A DNA stretch of 64,000 nucleotides. Origin: Paragorgia papillata (Eukaryota > Cnidaria > Anthozoa > Scleralcyonacea > Coralliidae). The position numbers were made by a program, and so were the translations under genes. Shown one piece after another: positions 1-13,300 of this stretch. The notes under the pieces were generated by a model. The model ran no database searches. It saw nothing but the letters and a program-made list of their open reading frames with translations, and was not told the DNA's origin. Numbering within the stretch: the first letter of the stretch is position 1; each line of letters opens with the position of its first letter. The stretch is taken from positions 5,486,001 to 5,550,000 of the forward strand of contig JAWNZC010000322.1 in the NCBI GenBank assembly GCA_035771165.1. The letters run 5' to 3'.

Positions 1-243
1 CAATAGTCCTTATTTCTTACGTATAGCAGCCGATCAAATAGCGAGCATCAAAACAAAGTTGCAATGTTTGTCGCCAACTTCGGAAACAATGAACCAGAAC
101 TTCGGAACTCTAGTCTGTCAAAAGATTTGTGAAACGCTTTTAAAAGTTTAAATTTTAAAACCAACACGAGCAAAGGATCTTCACCGGTTGAGGTAGTCAC
201 GACCGAGAACATCTCAACCCAGGAAAAGAGCTGCAGCACTGAA

Positions 244-547
244 CCTCCTCAAGACCTATGGTCTTGCTTCGACGAGATTGTTGGGTCAAGCGACAGCACT
301 TCCAACGCCAGCCACAAACGTGAAGAAGCCATTGCAAAGCATGCCCTTATGTTTGGTGGCAAGCAAAGAAACTTGTTTATTCCAACTTGTTTAAAGTTGT
401 GCTGAAGTATCTGAGCCTCCCAATTCAAATGTTTATTCGGAGCGTGTGTTTAGCGAGGCAGGGAACATTTCCACGGACAAACGAAACAGGCTAGCGCCAC
501 ATAAAGCGGATAATATTGTTTTTACATCACAATTTGCCAAATACTAA
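244..547 (+). pseudogene. hAT transposase C-terminus, degenerate
   Basis: Translation from 244 gives LWSCFDEIVGSSDS, typical of the stretch before the hAT dimerisation region. After a frame change near 355 it gives WWQAKKLVYSNL, and after another near 410 it gives VYSERVFSEAGNISTDKRNR, the hallmark hAT C-terminal dimerisation motif, ending at the stop near 547. At least two frame changes make it a dead 3' fragment of a cut-and-paste transposase. The upstream part of the protein is not recognisable in 1-240. Confidence 0.8.
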
Positions 548-699
548 TAGCGTAGCGCATACCGATTTATAAAACTGAAAGTCGGACAAACAAAACGAAA
601 TTGATTCTCAAAACACGCAAAACTAATCATCACGAAACATTCTGGCAATTTAGCAATCCCTACAACATTGCTAAACTGCGCAGGGACTGGTAACCAACA

Positions 700-830
700 A
701 TGTAGCACTAATCGGCATATGCCGATTAATCGGCCGATTATTTGTATTAATCGGCCTCAAAATAATCGGCTTCAGTAATCGGCAATTTTCGTAATCGGCT
801 CATCTCTACAGAAAATTTACACGGTTGATC
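700..830 (+). repeat. AATCGGC-rich repeat, probable hAT 3' terminal region
   Basis: The stretch repeats TAATCGGC many times in both orientations and ends GGCTCATCTCTA, which read from the other strand is TAGAGATGAGCC, a plausible hAT terminal inverted repeat. It follows the hAT transposase remnant directly and is probably the 3' end of the same element. No partner end lies in the window. Confidence 0.45.
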
Positions 831-835
831 AGAGA

Positions 836-970
836 AATTGCATCTAATTTTCCCGTGCATGTTGATGAGGGAAAATATATGCAAGCGGGAAATTTAGAAG
901 AAGACAAAGGATTTCTTTGTCTTCTAATTTTCCCTCATCAACATGCATGGGAAAATTAGAAGACAAAAGA
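836..970. repeat. Foldback repeat (CTAATTTTCCCTCATC arms)
   Basis: Blocks of the form CTAATTTTCCC...GCATGTTGATGAGGGAAAAT occur in both orientations and can fold into a long hairpin. No coding content was seen. Confidence 0.5.
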
Positions 971-1217
971 AAAATTTCCCTCTTGCATGAGCAATGAGGG
1001 AAATACGAGGTTTACATGTACATTCCCTCGGAGAACAAAAGAATCTGAGGCGATCATGGTATTAAGTAGTTAATATTACTAACTTCGCAGTTTGTCTTCA
1101 AAGACCGACTTTTCCCTTAATACACAAATATTTTTAGTCATCCAGGCAATATATAAATATCAAATTAAATGACTTCAATGTCAAATTGTCCTAAGATTAC
1201 GTATTCGGTTTTTTTAG

Positions 1218-1366
1218 ACCCAACACATGTACCTTGTATAAAGATCTGGAATCAACACAATGGCCCGTAGTGTACAGTCCTGGCTATAATATTAGTTTTT
1301 TTGGTCTACAAAAGCTTCATCCATTTGACTCTGGAAAGTGGGGAAGATGTGTTGCCTTTTTAAATG
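1218..1366 (+). CDS. HDAC11: HDAC11 exon: VVYSPGYN...[10 protein letters not shown]
   Basis: The acceptor TTTTTTTAG ends at 1217 and the donor GTAAAA starts at 1367. The exon encodes the conserved N-terminal block [20 protein letters not shown]. It begins with one base of a split codon and ends in phase 1. The only in-exon ATG (1227) opens a frame that stops at once, so translation must start in an earlier exon. Confidence 0.9.
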
Positions 1367-4300
1367 GTAAAAATCAATATACGCTGATTAACCCTTTTTC
1401 GTCGGTGGGTTTTCTTTGCGACGAGTAAAATTGTCTGGCGTTAGCCAAAGTAAAATATATATACAAGACATGAGAGTCGGGTGCCGCCGGCGCAGCGCTC
1501 GCAAAATTCTGAAATTTGGTTGCCCGAGGCCATTTCTTACTTGCCCAGCCTAAATTAGATGAAAAATGAACTTATGAACCACAACAAAAACTGACGTTTA
1601 TTTAATCTCTAAAGTGATACACATGGCGACCATGTTTTTCGTCCCGCGTGGGCCGGCGTGGCGCTTTTTTACCCCTTGCGAAAAACTCGCAATCAAGTAA
1701 ATAAACTGGACAATTTTAGCGAAATGTTCTGAAATCGTACAAAAAGGTATCCGATCGCTATCTTCGCTGAGTTACTGTAAATATTTTATTATTATCATCA
1801 ATATTTCGTTCACTTTCAATACATTCTGACAAATCATCTTTTCACACAGCTTTATTAACACCCAATGACGAAACAACAAGAGATTACAAGAATTTTAAAA
1901 GTGATCAAAACTCAAAAGTGTGGTTGCCCATCGGGACATTAGTCAAGAGATTTTAGTTGCCCGACACAAATTTTTGGTTGCCCGGGACGTCGGGCAGGCG
2001 ATTTTGCGAGCCCTGTGCCGCCTAGAAAGAGTTAAGGATTTGTATAATTGTCATAATTTATTATAAAGATTTATAATTGTCATGGGGTTGGCGGATTATT
2101 TCCTAAGTAGGTGACAAATTTGGAGGGTGACACTCTGTGGCCCACTCATTCTAATTAGATTAGGACAATATCAACTGAATCCACAAACAACATCATTACG
2201 ATAAGGCATCCAGCTATAGCCTGCGTAGCGGGGTTTGGGAGGGGGGGGGGGGATGGAGGGATTGGGAGAGGGAAGATATGGGAAGGGCATTAATGGATAA
2301 TGGGGAGGGGGTGGTACTGTATGTAGTCTGTACAGTAGGTATTTTTACAACAGAATTCAAACAAGTATTAAACATAAGAGAATCGATCGAGGGGATATTA
2401 CACGGTGGCGAGAAGATATGGATTTTATGTTCAAGTAGCAAGGACAATATCTCACGAGTGAGCGTTCTATTTATTATATGGACAATGAAATTATGCGTGG
2501 AAGTGATGTTGATACCTAAAACATTTAGAAAATACACATGAAAAATACAAATTAAATTTAGTTAAAAATTGTGTGTTAGCGACTTATTTTCTTCCGTTCA
2601 TGGCTCTTTTGTGTCATGCCATTGTGAGTATTTGCCTTTCTCCAAGTATTGCATGTACAATTGTACTCAGAAAAGAAAATTATATTATTTGTTTACACTG
2701 GCAATAGCAATCGAACAAATCGTGAACTTAAGCCAGATTTGATTATACTTGAGTCATCCTCAGAGAAACATGGGAAAAAAAACATTTCATGATTTTCTAA
2801 CAATGCTGAAATCAAAAATGTTTTTACTGCGATTGAATGTTTGAGTGTTTTGACCAATAGAAAATAAGGCGTTGCCCAAGTTTTTACATTTGCCCTTGAC
2901 AACATCTTAAATTCCTCATGGTATTAAACGTATGCGTTTCAATATTGAAACGTTTCAATAAAACTTTTTGATTCTAAGCTCAACCGAAAATCGCAGTAAC
3001 TGAAATAGAATTTGGGGTTGACAGTACAAACTAATACGTTTTGAACAATGATATTTTGGTAATACAAAATTTATCTTTTAATTAGTGTTTTTCTTTATTG
3101 CAGAAAATGGTCTTATACGAAGTGAGAATTTTGTTACTCCTGTTGAGCCAAACGAGGAACAATTGCAAGAAGTTCACACAAAAGAATACTTAAACAGTTT
3201 AAAGGTATATTAATTACACCTTCTGTTTAACATTATGAATATGGCTCGTATATATAAACCCAACTTTCTCACTTGGCTTAAGTAAAATAAATTATGTAAT
3301 ATGTTACACTGTATTGACCAATGTGGGAAATGTTTTATTTTGGAAGTTAAGTTTCCAACAGTTCTTTTAACAATTTACTATTACTTAGATAATAATACCA
3401 CCTATATGTACATGTATATGTTCCCACTCTACCATGCTATTTATCTTAAAGTTTGTGAAAATACATTGTTACCGTACTAAGAGTGGAAAAAGTGTGTTGA
3501 TAAATGAAAATATATCAAAATTATTATCAAAAAATACATTACCATTCCAGTGTTGACAAAGCACTGTAAATAACAATGCCTATAGTTATTTTGGCGACAA
3601 ATTTTTTCTATAATTTACGTGACTGTATAGTGGTCCTGGAAAGTTGCAGCTGTAACAGAGGTACCTCCTGTGGCACTCTTACCAAACTTTATAATTCAAC
3701 GTATACTTTTAACGCCTCTAAGGATGCAAACTGGAGGGACAATTTTGGTAAGTCCTGACAACTGTATTTCTACGTATATATACAAACAGACAGCCTTTTA
3801 CTTGGAATGCAGGCCATAAGTTGATTGGAAATTCTTCAAACTTTATATCACAGCCCTTAGTCAAATAACAACCAAATAAGACGGTGTATTTAGTTTATTT
3901 CTGTATCTTGCAAGCAATATTTGGCGTTATCACATTATAACATTACTCTTTACCAAAACATTATCAACGGTCATATTCCCAATCAACTTTCCAGCTTGCA
4001 TTGCAGGCAGTCTCTGTGTCGCAGGTCATATTCTACAGAAAACCATATCAGTCGGCAATTTAAGAAAATAAAGAGTAAACCAAAAATCGTCATGTTTTGT
4101 CGCCGTCTTGTTTTTTAATTAATGCAATCAAAAACATGACGATTTTTGGTTTATTTCAGGTTTTTTTTGCTAAATGTACAGCCGGTATATTAGTTTTAGC
4201 TTGATTATGTTCGAGATGGCCTGTATATAAGGAAGAAGACGCCTGGTCAGGCGTTCACTCGGGCTACTGCAAACTCGCAGCTGCAATCACATCGCATGCA

Positions 4301-7300
4301 GTGCTAAAATCTATAAAAGTCTAAACATCATTGGTCACAGATAAAAGTCAAAACACAATTTAATTATCCGATAGAAAACACAATTCGCAATACACAAAAC
4401 ACGATTGCCTGTATTTAACGTATTTCCACACAGTTTCACATGTCGAGTCCCTTGAATCGGGTGTTAAATAACAACATAACATGATCATGTTTAGTCAGCG
4501 ATTGTAAGCGTATATAAGATCAAGATACCTGCCAGCGACATTACTGAACAATATTTAACTATGTCTGTGAACACACTGAACACGTCCAAGAAAGAACACT
4601 TGACTTCAAACAACTTGATCAGACATCAGGATTCAGGATAGCGAAGAAAGATTAAGAAAATATGAAGATTAGTATTTGGTATAGCACGCATCATCAGGCG
4701 CGCAAGGCCTGATGGGATGACGTAATGATTGCCATCTCGCGACATAGACAAAAAAAAAACGGAGCCGAAACCTAGACTCGTCTACCACAGGTAGCCCGAG
4801 TAATAATAACGCAGAGTGCGGCGTATATATAGGCAGTGTTTTGGATAGAGCAAAATGAAAAGGTGGTAAACTGCCGAGATTAGTTTTAATAACGAAATAC
4901 TCCGCTCGAAACGTCAATATTTCGCTATTAAAATTAATCTGGTCAGTTTAGCACCTTAATTTTCACTTTGTAAAGAAGAAATATGTGTGTGACTGGTACG
5001 TAGGATTTAGAAATCAGGTCAAATTAACTTGGATTTGAAATACCGGTATAGCATTGCAGCCGATAATTTCTGTGAATTATATTTAAGGATATGAAATAAC
5101 CTTAGCCTGAGTCGTAATTAAGTTTGCAGGATGCTTATTTCCTGATTTTGTTTTCAACTTTATGTTTTATAAAAAATGGATACATGTGATGAAATATTGA
5201 GATTTTAGGAGAAAATACTTACATTTTGCCCCAAAACTCTCTACAAGGGTAAATAGAAACGGTAAGTAAACATTTCCATTCATACATTATTTTACCTCTT
5301 TTGGCATTAAGAAACTTTTCTTACGTTTGTAGGCTGGAAAATTAGCTATTGATAGGGGATGGGCGATAAATATTGGTAAGTATTATTGTAGTTACTACTT
5401 ACTGCCCGACTACTTACTCGGCTCGCTGCGCTCGTTCGGTCGGTACTAAAAACGTCGGTCCGATATTTCACTAGTACCATAGGTAGCCCAAAAATCCGTG
5501 TAGAGCCCCATTCCCCTACTAGCTGTCGCGCGCCGCAAGGCCCCTTGCAATGATTACATGATATTATATAGAAATACATAAGGTTGGCAAGTAATTCATG
5601 GTTTACGAACAAACTACTTGAACAAATGGGAAAATACTTGGTACAACGTGATGAAAACTGACAAAAAACTAACGATACATTAAACCTGGATAATTTTACT
5701 ATCTTGTCACAAACAAATTTCGTTTCAAAGCGGCCGGGAAAGAGGTAAAATAGACACAAACTGTGAAATTTTGTTGAAGATTTTCCCTGTCTCTATGCGG
5801 GATGCCACAGGTCGACGTATTCGTCATTTTTTTAAAGCAGCAATAGTAAGCCTATTGGTCAATAAAATACACAAACTATGACGTTCCTGGAGGGGAAAAA
5901 AGAGCTGCAGGGGGGTTAGTCAGCACAAATTAAAAAGTGGAAAACTTGGCGGGATTGTTGGCGATGATACGTGAAAGAAAAATACCCGACGTCGGCCGAC
6001 GGTGAAATTTATTTATAGTTTTTTATTTATAATAAAGCCTAAATTGTAAAGGACTTTTTAAACAAAAGATGTGATAAAGGAAACTCGAAACGATTTTGTT
6101 CTGGTACGTATGAAAATATATATTTTTAAATTATGTTTTTAAAAGATAAACAAAGACGAAATACCGTCAAAAGAAATTGCCAAAGCCAACAAAGGCAATG
6201 TACATTTAGCATTTACTTTTTATCTAAATAAATTATTAATAAGCTTACTGTTTATCGATAAAAACACGAAATTCCGTCAAAATAAATTGCTCTACATTCA
6301 TTTTTAATACTTTAACGAAAAGAAAAACAAGCTTTCTTTGTTTTCCGAAAACAGTCTAAGCTGAAGGTCCGTCTGTGATGGAAAAGGAGAAGCCGAAGGG
6401 ATTTTGCAATAATGTCAACGCTTTTTTCTGGTAAGTTTGCATGCATACGATATTCTTTAAAAGTGAAAGACCCACATTACTGAACTGGTTATTTGCAAAT
6501 GTTTATACCGCCGTATAATTTGTCATATTTGAAAACAAAAACAGCCAGCGCTTCTCACAACGCAAGAACAAAAAACCAATCAGTTTCAGTCGAGTTTGCC
6601 TCAGTACGAAATCTATCGTACAAACAGTTAAGAAGACCAAAAAATTACAATGTCATCTCCAAAAAAAAAGACGTTTTAATCACTGTTTAAGTGTTTTAAG
6701 CATGAATAGACAACACTGTAAAAAAAAAACAAGGGAAGGGAAAGGAAGGTACGGCAATGAACACCGAATAATATTGACCTAAAAGCCCGCTCATACATCC
6801 AAAACGCAAGTCAAGCTTATATGACTAAGTCTAATGCCATGCAGGGAAAGTAACTCGTTACAAGATAACTGACTTACCTGAATAAATATGTCGTTTGGTC
6901 GATAGGTTATAAATGCTTTCACACGCAAACGAAGTCCACACTGGGAAATATAAGTTAAAGATCTAAATTGTGAAGCCAAGAGGCAAAACTGCCATTATAT
7001 AAAAACACCACAGGCATTCTCGAAGTATTATTGAAATCTGCATGTCAGTCTGACGAGCAAGTCAAGTAAGAAGACAAAAGAGTTTCCAATCCATAAACGT
7101 ACAAAATCAATAGTCTGCAACGAAAAAGGAAAAAGAACCAACGTTCGAAAACGAACAAACGGCTGTCATCCATGGCAGTCGTCAAAGCTAGCTGAGGAAC
7201 ATCTTAAAATCAAAAGAGAAACGAGATCTAGAATCAATTTGAATTTGTGATAACTATACCTTAAAAAACCCCTATATTAACGGAAATCGTAAACGTTTTA

Positions 7301-10300
7301 AGGCCAATGCTGCTCCAAGCATGCTGCTTCTATCATTGCTCGACTATTCCATTGCATGTGTCAACTGCCAAATAAACGGAAAACCTGTTTGACTAGTTTT
7401 GCCCAGAAAAGCCTATGAAAGGCGTGCGCATGCGTCCATGATAATTAAGAGGAGATTTTCTTCTATGTCGCGTATAAACCTGATGTGCTCAAAACGGATT
7501 TCTATACTGATTGTACATCCACATTCATAATTATAAAATTTTTGTATCTTTTGAAATATTTCTCAACCCTCATATGTACTTAAAACGTTTATTGACGATC
7601 AAATTTTGCATTAATTACTGTAAATATGGCGGATTCAACATTTTTGTGGCAGACCTACATTCATAATTATGATGTTTTTTGTAATTTGATATGTTTCTCA
7701 ACCCCCAATGGCAAAACAATTTATACTCGTATGATATTGGCAAAACAATTTATACTCGTATGATATAGGCAGAATTCAGAAATATCTATTAATAGACCTG
7801 AATAAACGTCTGTATTGCTGGTCTCTTCATGTTATATCCTTACTTAACGCTGATGCTGGTGTACTTTAGTAAGTATATTCAATTTTCACTTTTAGACTCC
7901 TAGATATGGCTGACAGTTCGGTTCCAGCAAGTAAGCTCACAAAAGAGCAGCTAAATGTTATAAAACTCGCAGAAAGCGGACACAATTTGTGTGTACTTGG
8001 TAAAGCAGGTGTCGGAAAAACAACAGTCGTCAAAACAATAAAAAAACTTTTAACTTCAAAAGGGAAAAAATGCTACATTGTATGCTCCAGTGGAATTTCG
8101 TGTGATCCATATTGTGGTGTGGCAAAAACTGTTCATTCCCAGTATGGGTTACAAACCGCCGAACTTCCTGGACATTTGTTGCTGGAACGGTCTCTCGGTA
8201 GGAAGAACATTTCCGACCAAATTGCTGGCACAGATATTTTGATATGGGACGAAATATCTATGTCAAGCCGACGCATTTTCGAGCTCATTAATATGTTACA
8301 TCACGTGTTGTCAGACAACGCCCTCCCCTTTGGTGGTATTCAAGTGATATTGGTTGGTGATTTTTGGCAGCTCAAACCCATACCATCAAGATTAGACTCA
8401 GGAAGGCCAGTTTATCAGTCAAGACTCTTTGAAAGAGTATTTCCTCATCGGCTGGAACTGAAGCAAGTGATGAGACAAGGAGAATCAGAAAGTCGTTTGA
8501 AGAAAGCCCTGGACCAACTACGAGTTGGGGAGTGCGACGCTGAAACAGAAGAGTATTTTTGTGCCCTGAACAGGGAATGCAAACCAAGCAACGACTCACC
8601 AGATGTGATTCATATATATTTTAAGAAGCTACCAGTGGAAGTTCACAACCTGGATGTCTTATCAAGTCTCCCTGGACAACTTGTCGTATTGGAGAGTAAG
8701 GACACCGGATGCGCCCAGTACCTTGAAAGTACCGTAAGCAAAGTCCTCACCTTAAAACCTGGCTGTAATGTCATGTTGCTTTTCAACATCAACGACCAAT
8801 TGAAGAATGGGTACCGGGGACAGTTTGTTGGGAGTGATCAAGAAGATAGTGAAGGTCGTCTGCTCGTAAATTTCCCAACAGTTGGAACGGTAGCCATCGC
8901 GCGCAGAACGTGGTATAAATACGATCGGAATGGAAGAATAAAAGCAAGTCGAACGCAGTTTCCGCTTACACCATGCTACGCAATAACAGTGCACAAAGCG
9001 CAAAGTTCAAACATGGACGGAGTAGTTGTACACTGTTCCCAGGAGTTTGTGTCTGGCCAAACGTACGTTGCGCTATCGAGAGTAAGAGAGGAAGCTGCCC
9101 TTCAGGTTATTGGTTTTCAGTGCAGGTTCTTACTCCTTCCACCAGCTGATCTGATAACTTTATGGAATAGCCAATCCGAGCCCGATCCTTCTTTCCACTG
9201 TTGTAATAACGTGCACCTGGAGGAGAGCTTTTTTCAATGCAGCGAGGAACATGACAGTGTCAGCGAATTGGAAGACGATAGTGGCGAGGTAGTTGATGAC
9301 GTGGATGATGTTGCTGGCGAGAGCAGTGCAAAACAGTTCTTCGAGACAAATTCAGGAGTTCCAATCAATCTGGAGGATGTTCTCTTGTGTATATGTGATT
9401 TTGAGGATAAATTCTCTGCTCCTCCACCACAGTTCTCCATGAAAGAATTCCTAGAGATGATTATGAGTGACATTCACGATGATCCTTTCAGCAAGTCTAT
9501 CAAAGCTGCAGCAAATTATGGAGCTAATAACTTGGAACTTTTCAAATTACTAGCTGGAATTCTTTGGTGCAGAATTGCTGACTTGTTCCAGGATTATTTG
9601 TCAGAGAATGAAGAAGAGGTCCACATGACGAATCGCGACTTTACCTGCGCCACGGCGAAAGTGCATCAACTTTTCTTGAGCCAAGAGTATCGAAGTGATT
9701 TGATAAGTTCTTTCAGCGTTCGGTGTTGGTCTGAACTAAACGACGGTCAGAGAAGTCTGGGCGCACAATTGGTATTCCACATTTACAAGTTATTCGCAGA
9801 AGAATTGGGGAAGTTAGTCCATACCCGAGAAGAAATCGAACCCCTTCTTTTTAAAGTGCGAGAAATGGGACCAGATGGACGAGGAAAAGTGCGGTACGTT
9901 GGCGGCTGGGCTATAAGAAAGTCACTAGAGAAATCACGAAGGTATAGCTTGAAATGTTTAATAAAACTAATTAAATTTGTGCATGTTGCTTTAATTACTT
10001 TTGTTATCGCCATCAAGACTCGTTCTGGCATAAAGAAAACATGTAACCAAATATGAATGCACAAAGAATGCACGTAAACCTCCCTATAGTTTTATTTCTG
10101 CGCCCGCGATAACTTTTTTGTTGGTCATCTAATAGTAGTTTCTGCAGATTCTTTTATGCGTGAATATACATTTCTGGGCCATTTTCTCGAAAGATTCCCT
10201 GGTAACCTATCCTCAAATTCTGACCACATAATTTTATTATGCAAAATCTTCTATTTTTCAATTTTTAGAGAAAACTATATTGTAGAAATTCTTTAATAAA

Positions 10301-13300
10301 ATTTCCACTAATAAAAAAAGTGGTCTATTGAATTGAGTCAATCATTTTGGAGTTACAGTAAATTTTATGCGTTCTTTAATCACACTAGAGCCGTCTAGAG
10401 GCTGTCGTCACGTTGCTATGGTGACACTGAAAAGACGTGAATGGTGTTAAAAACCTCACTTACTTCATGAAGATTAGTATGGAACAAGAATAGGTTATCT
10501 GTTGGTCTTAATATTCTTTAAAGAATGACTTCTCTCAGTAGCATTGACAATTTAGAAAAACTGTAGGGAGCCACCTTAAACAACAAAAGATCCTATAGCT
10601 CCAGAACGTTTACTACCGAAACAAAACACGCATTTCAGTTAGATACGAGACTAAAAAAATATATTTAATATCACATTTTCCAAATCTTTGTATTCGCAAA
10701 AAAATCCCTTAAATAATCACTAAACCCATCCTATTTACAGGTATGTCAATGAAAACAAGTTATCACAGACGCCACATGTACGGAGGAGGCTGAACGATGA
10801 ACTCAAGAAAATAGAGTTGCTTGAAAACAACGTCATTGTTCATCACCAAGTTCTTCAGGAGTCCTCTACAAGCCCAGAAACTCTTCACGTTATCGAATCG
10901 CGGCAATATCGAGAAAGAGGTTTATTACATATCAGCGACGCTGCGTATGCATTCTTTCTGTTTCTTGAACAGCAGCGTGTTGACAGAATCAATGCAAATA
11001 AGTTAGCAGTGCTGCAGAATAACATGGTTGATGACGCGATGCAAGAAATATCAAACGACCAAGCCCTTCAAAGTCACTTTATGGTTTTATTTAACATGGA
11101 AATTGCTCTTACCAAAGTATGTCATTTTTGTACATATTCATATAATATATTTAAGAAATAGAAAACATTTTTTCCATTTTTCCATGCAGTTATATAAACA
11201 CGAGGGGAAGTTGGGAAAACGACGTTATTTCGAGTTCTTCCGCAAAACGTCCACGAGTGTTTCTAAATCTGTATGGGTATAATATAAATAGGTATGTCCA
11301 TGATGCGTTCATGCGGCTATAGAGCGTTTTCATCTGACGTCACGGCGGCCATATTGGTGTACCAAAACAATGAAATGGCGGCCATATTGGTGTATGGTAT
11401 GGGAATTAGCTCTTTCTTATTCAAATATTTCGTATTGTTTCACCACCCCAATGGGGCCACCGATCACGTGAGTGAAAACGCTCTATTGGTATTGTGCTAA
11501 GGGATGACTAAACAATATATAAATTGCATATTGCAAACACATATATTTATGTAGTGAAGAAACTAAAACTATATATTGTAAAGGAGACATGTGATGCTTA
11601 TCCCAGAGCCTCCGTTCCTTGGACTTACACGTGAAATGTGGCCAGATTTGACACATGCAGTCTCCCAAATATTAAGTAACGTAATATTTTATTTTTCAGA
11701 AACTAGTTCTGGAAATATACAACGATGTGATCACGCGGTATTTGAAAATGGGAGCAGGACAGTTCCTTCGTGACTTTCGCAGGGACTACCATGTCAGGAA
11801 ATCGTTGGCTCATCGGAAGTCGTTAATGGTAAGGAAAGAAAGAGCACGGAAGAAACAAATGAAAATTTATCTTACTCAGATCGAGCAAGACAGAAGCCCG
11901 GGAAAGCGCGTATCTCATATTCGGCTATTGGCACTCATCAACGATGTTGGAGAAGAAGGTATAGCAGACCTTTATAAAAAAGATGAGCTTCGACATTTAT
12001 GCAGTGCCTACGAAGTGCGATGCCTTACAAGCTGGAATAAAGGTCAACTAGCAACGGCCTTGGTTCAAGCAATCCACGTAAACGAGCATATCCCAAGTCA
12101 TCAGTTAACGTCAACCTATGTCGTGGAGACGGTTGAGGCAAACGATGCACTCAACCGAATTCCCATACTGAGACTGCGTCGGCTATAAACTAGTTTCTAG
12201 CTGTTTAGTGTTGTTATTAAAAGCACTAAATAAAAGAAACGGGCAAACGCCAAATGTCTAACGTTTAAAGGTACATGAAGAGAAATTTTCATTCATAATT
12301 TCTGATAATGTTTACTTAGCAGTGTATATAAGAAATTATGTGTATATAAGAATGAAATTTTCTCTTCATGTTTCTCTGAGCATGATTATGTACATAATGT
12401 TTCTATACAATATTGTAATATTCGGAATATTCTTCATTTTATTAATACTGAGAAAGCCAGTTCATAAAGGATGCAATAAATTAACTTCTTTGCATTGCAT
12501 AATCGTCTCTTGTTTCTCATTTGCTCACTGAAAAGGTTTTCGTGAGGGTAAGTCAGCAAAAGAATTATTTTTTGCATTTCCTGTATTGCACTTCTTGCTG
12601 ATGGTCGTTTGACCGAATACGACAGAGTTTTGAGTGCTCTGTACCATCTGGTAGGTGGGATTGTCGTTTTGTCCATTCGCGCCTCGCAACTGGCAAAAAT
12701 GATTTTCCACAACATCCTGGTTTACTATGGCTGGTTTGATCAATGTTCCAGGAAAACGCGCCAACTTTGACTCAACCAGAGAAATAAATCCAAGTATCAT
12801 GGATTGGATGTCAAACCATGTCTTGTCCGATAAGAACTCATTTGGTGTTGAAGTGCTTGATTTCCAATTGGCGAAATACTGAAGCGCACCCTGTAACTTT
12901 AGGAGCCGGTTGTCCTTAACGTCGTAAATGGCGTGCTTGTCGGAAAATAATTCAACCATCAAGCTGGTATGCATCAGAAACGTAATTGACTCGTCTAATC
13001 TGTTCGGAATCTCACCAATAACAGTCGTAAGATAGTCTTTGTAAGCCTATATTAACAATATAATTAGAATTGTCGTTTTAACTGTTTCAAATATATCTTG
13101 AAAAACCACAATATTTCAGCAAGTTTGTAAGTCATATACCTTCATTAGGAGTAACATATTTCTATCTAATACATCCTCTGCCAGATTATTGCGCATTCTG
13201 GAACTTGGAGTCAGTTGAAAGTGATCCTCTTTTAGTTTCTGGTGAAAGTGGCAAGAGTTGTTCTTTTGGTCCCAAGAATATGCCTCTTTCCAGTGGGACC

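Noticed and set aside
2214..2541. Overlapping plus and minus frames of about 100 residues
   Set aside because: Driven by a G-rich low-complexity stretch; no similarity or splice context.
6493..6690. 65-residue frame in the TIR (also 17678-17875 reverse)
   Set aside because: It lies inside the inferred first introns of both genes, has no recognisable motif, and is duplicated only because the TIR is.
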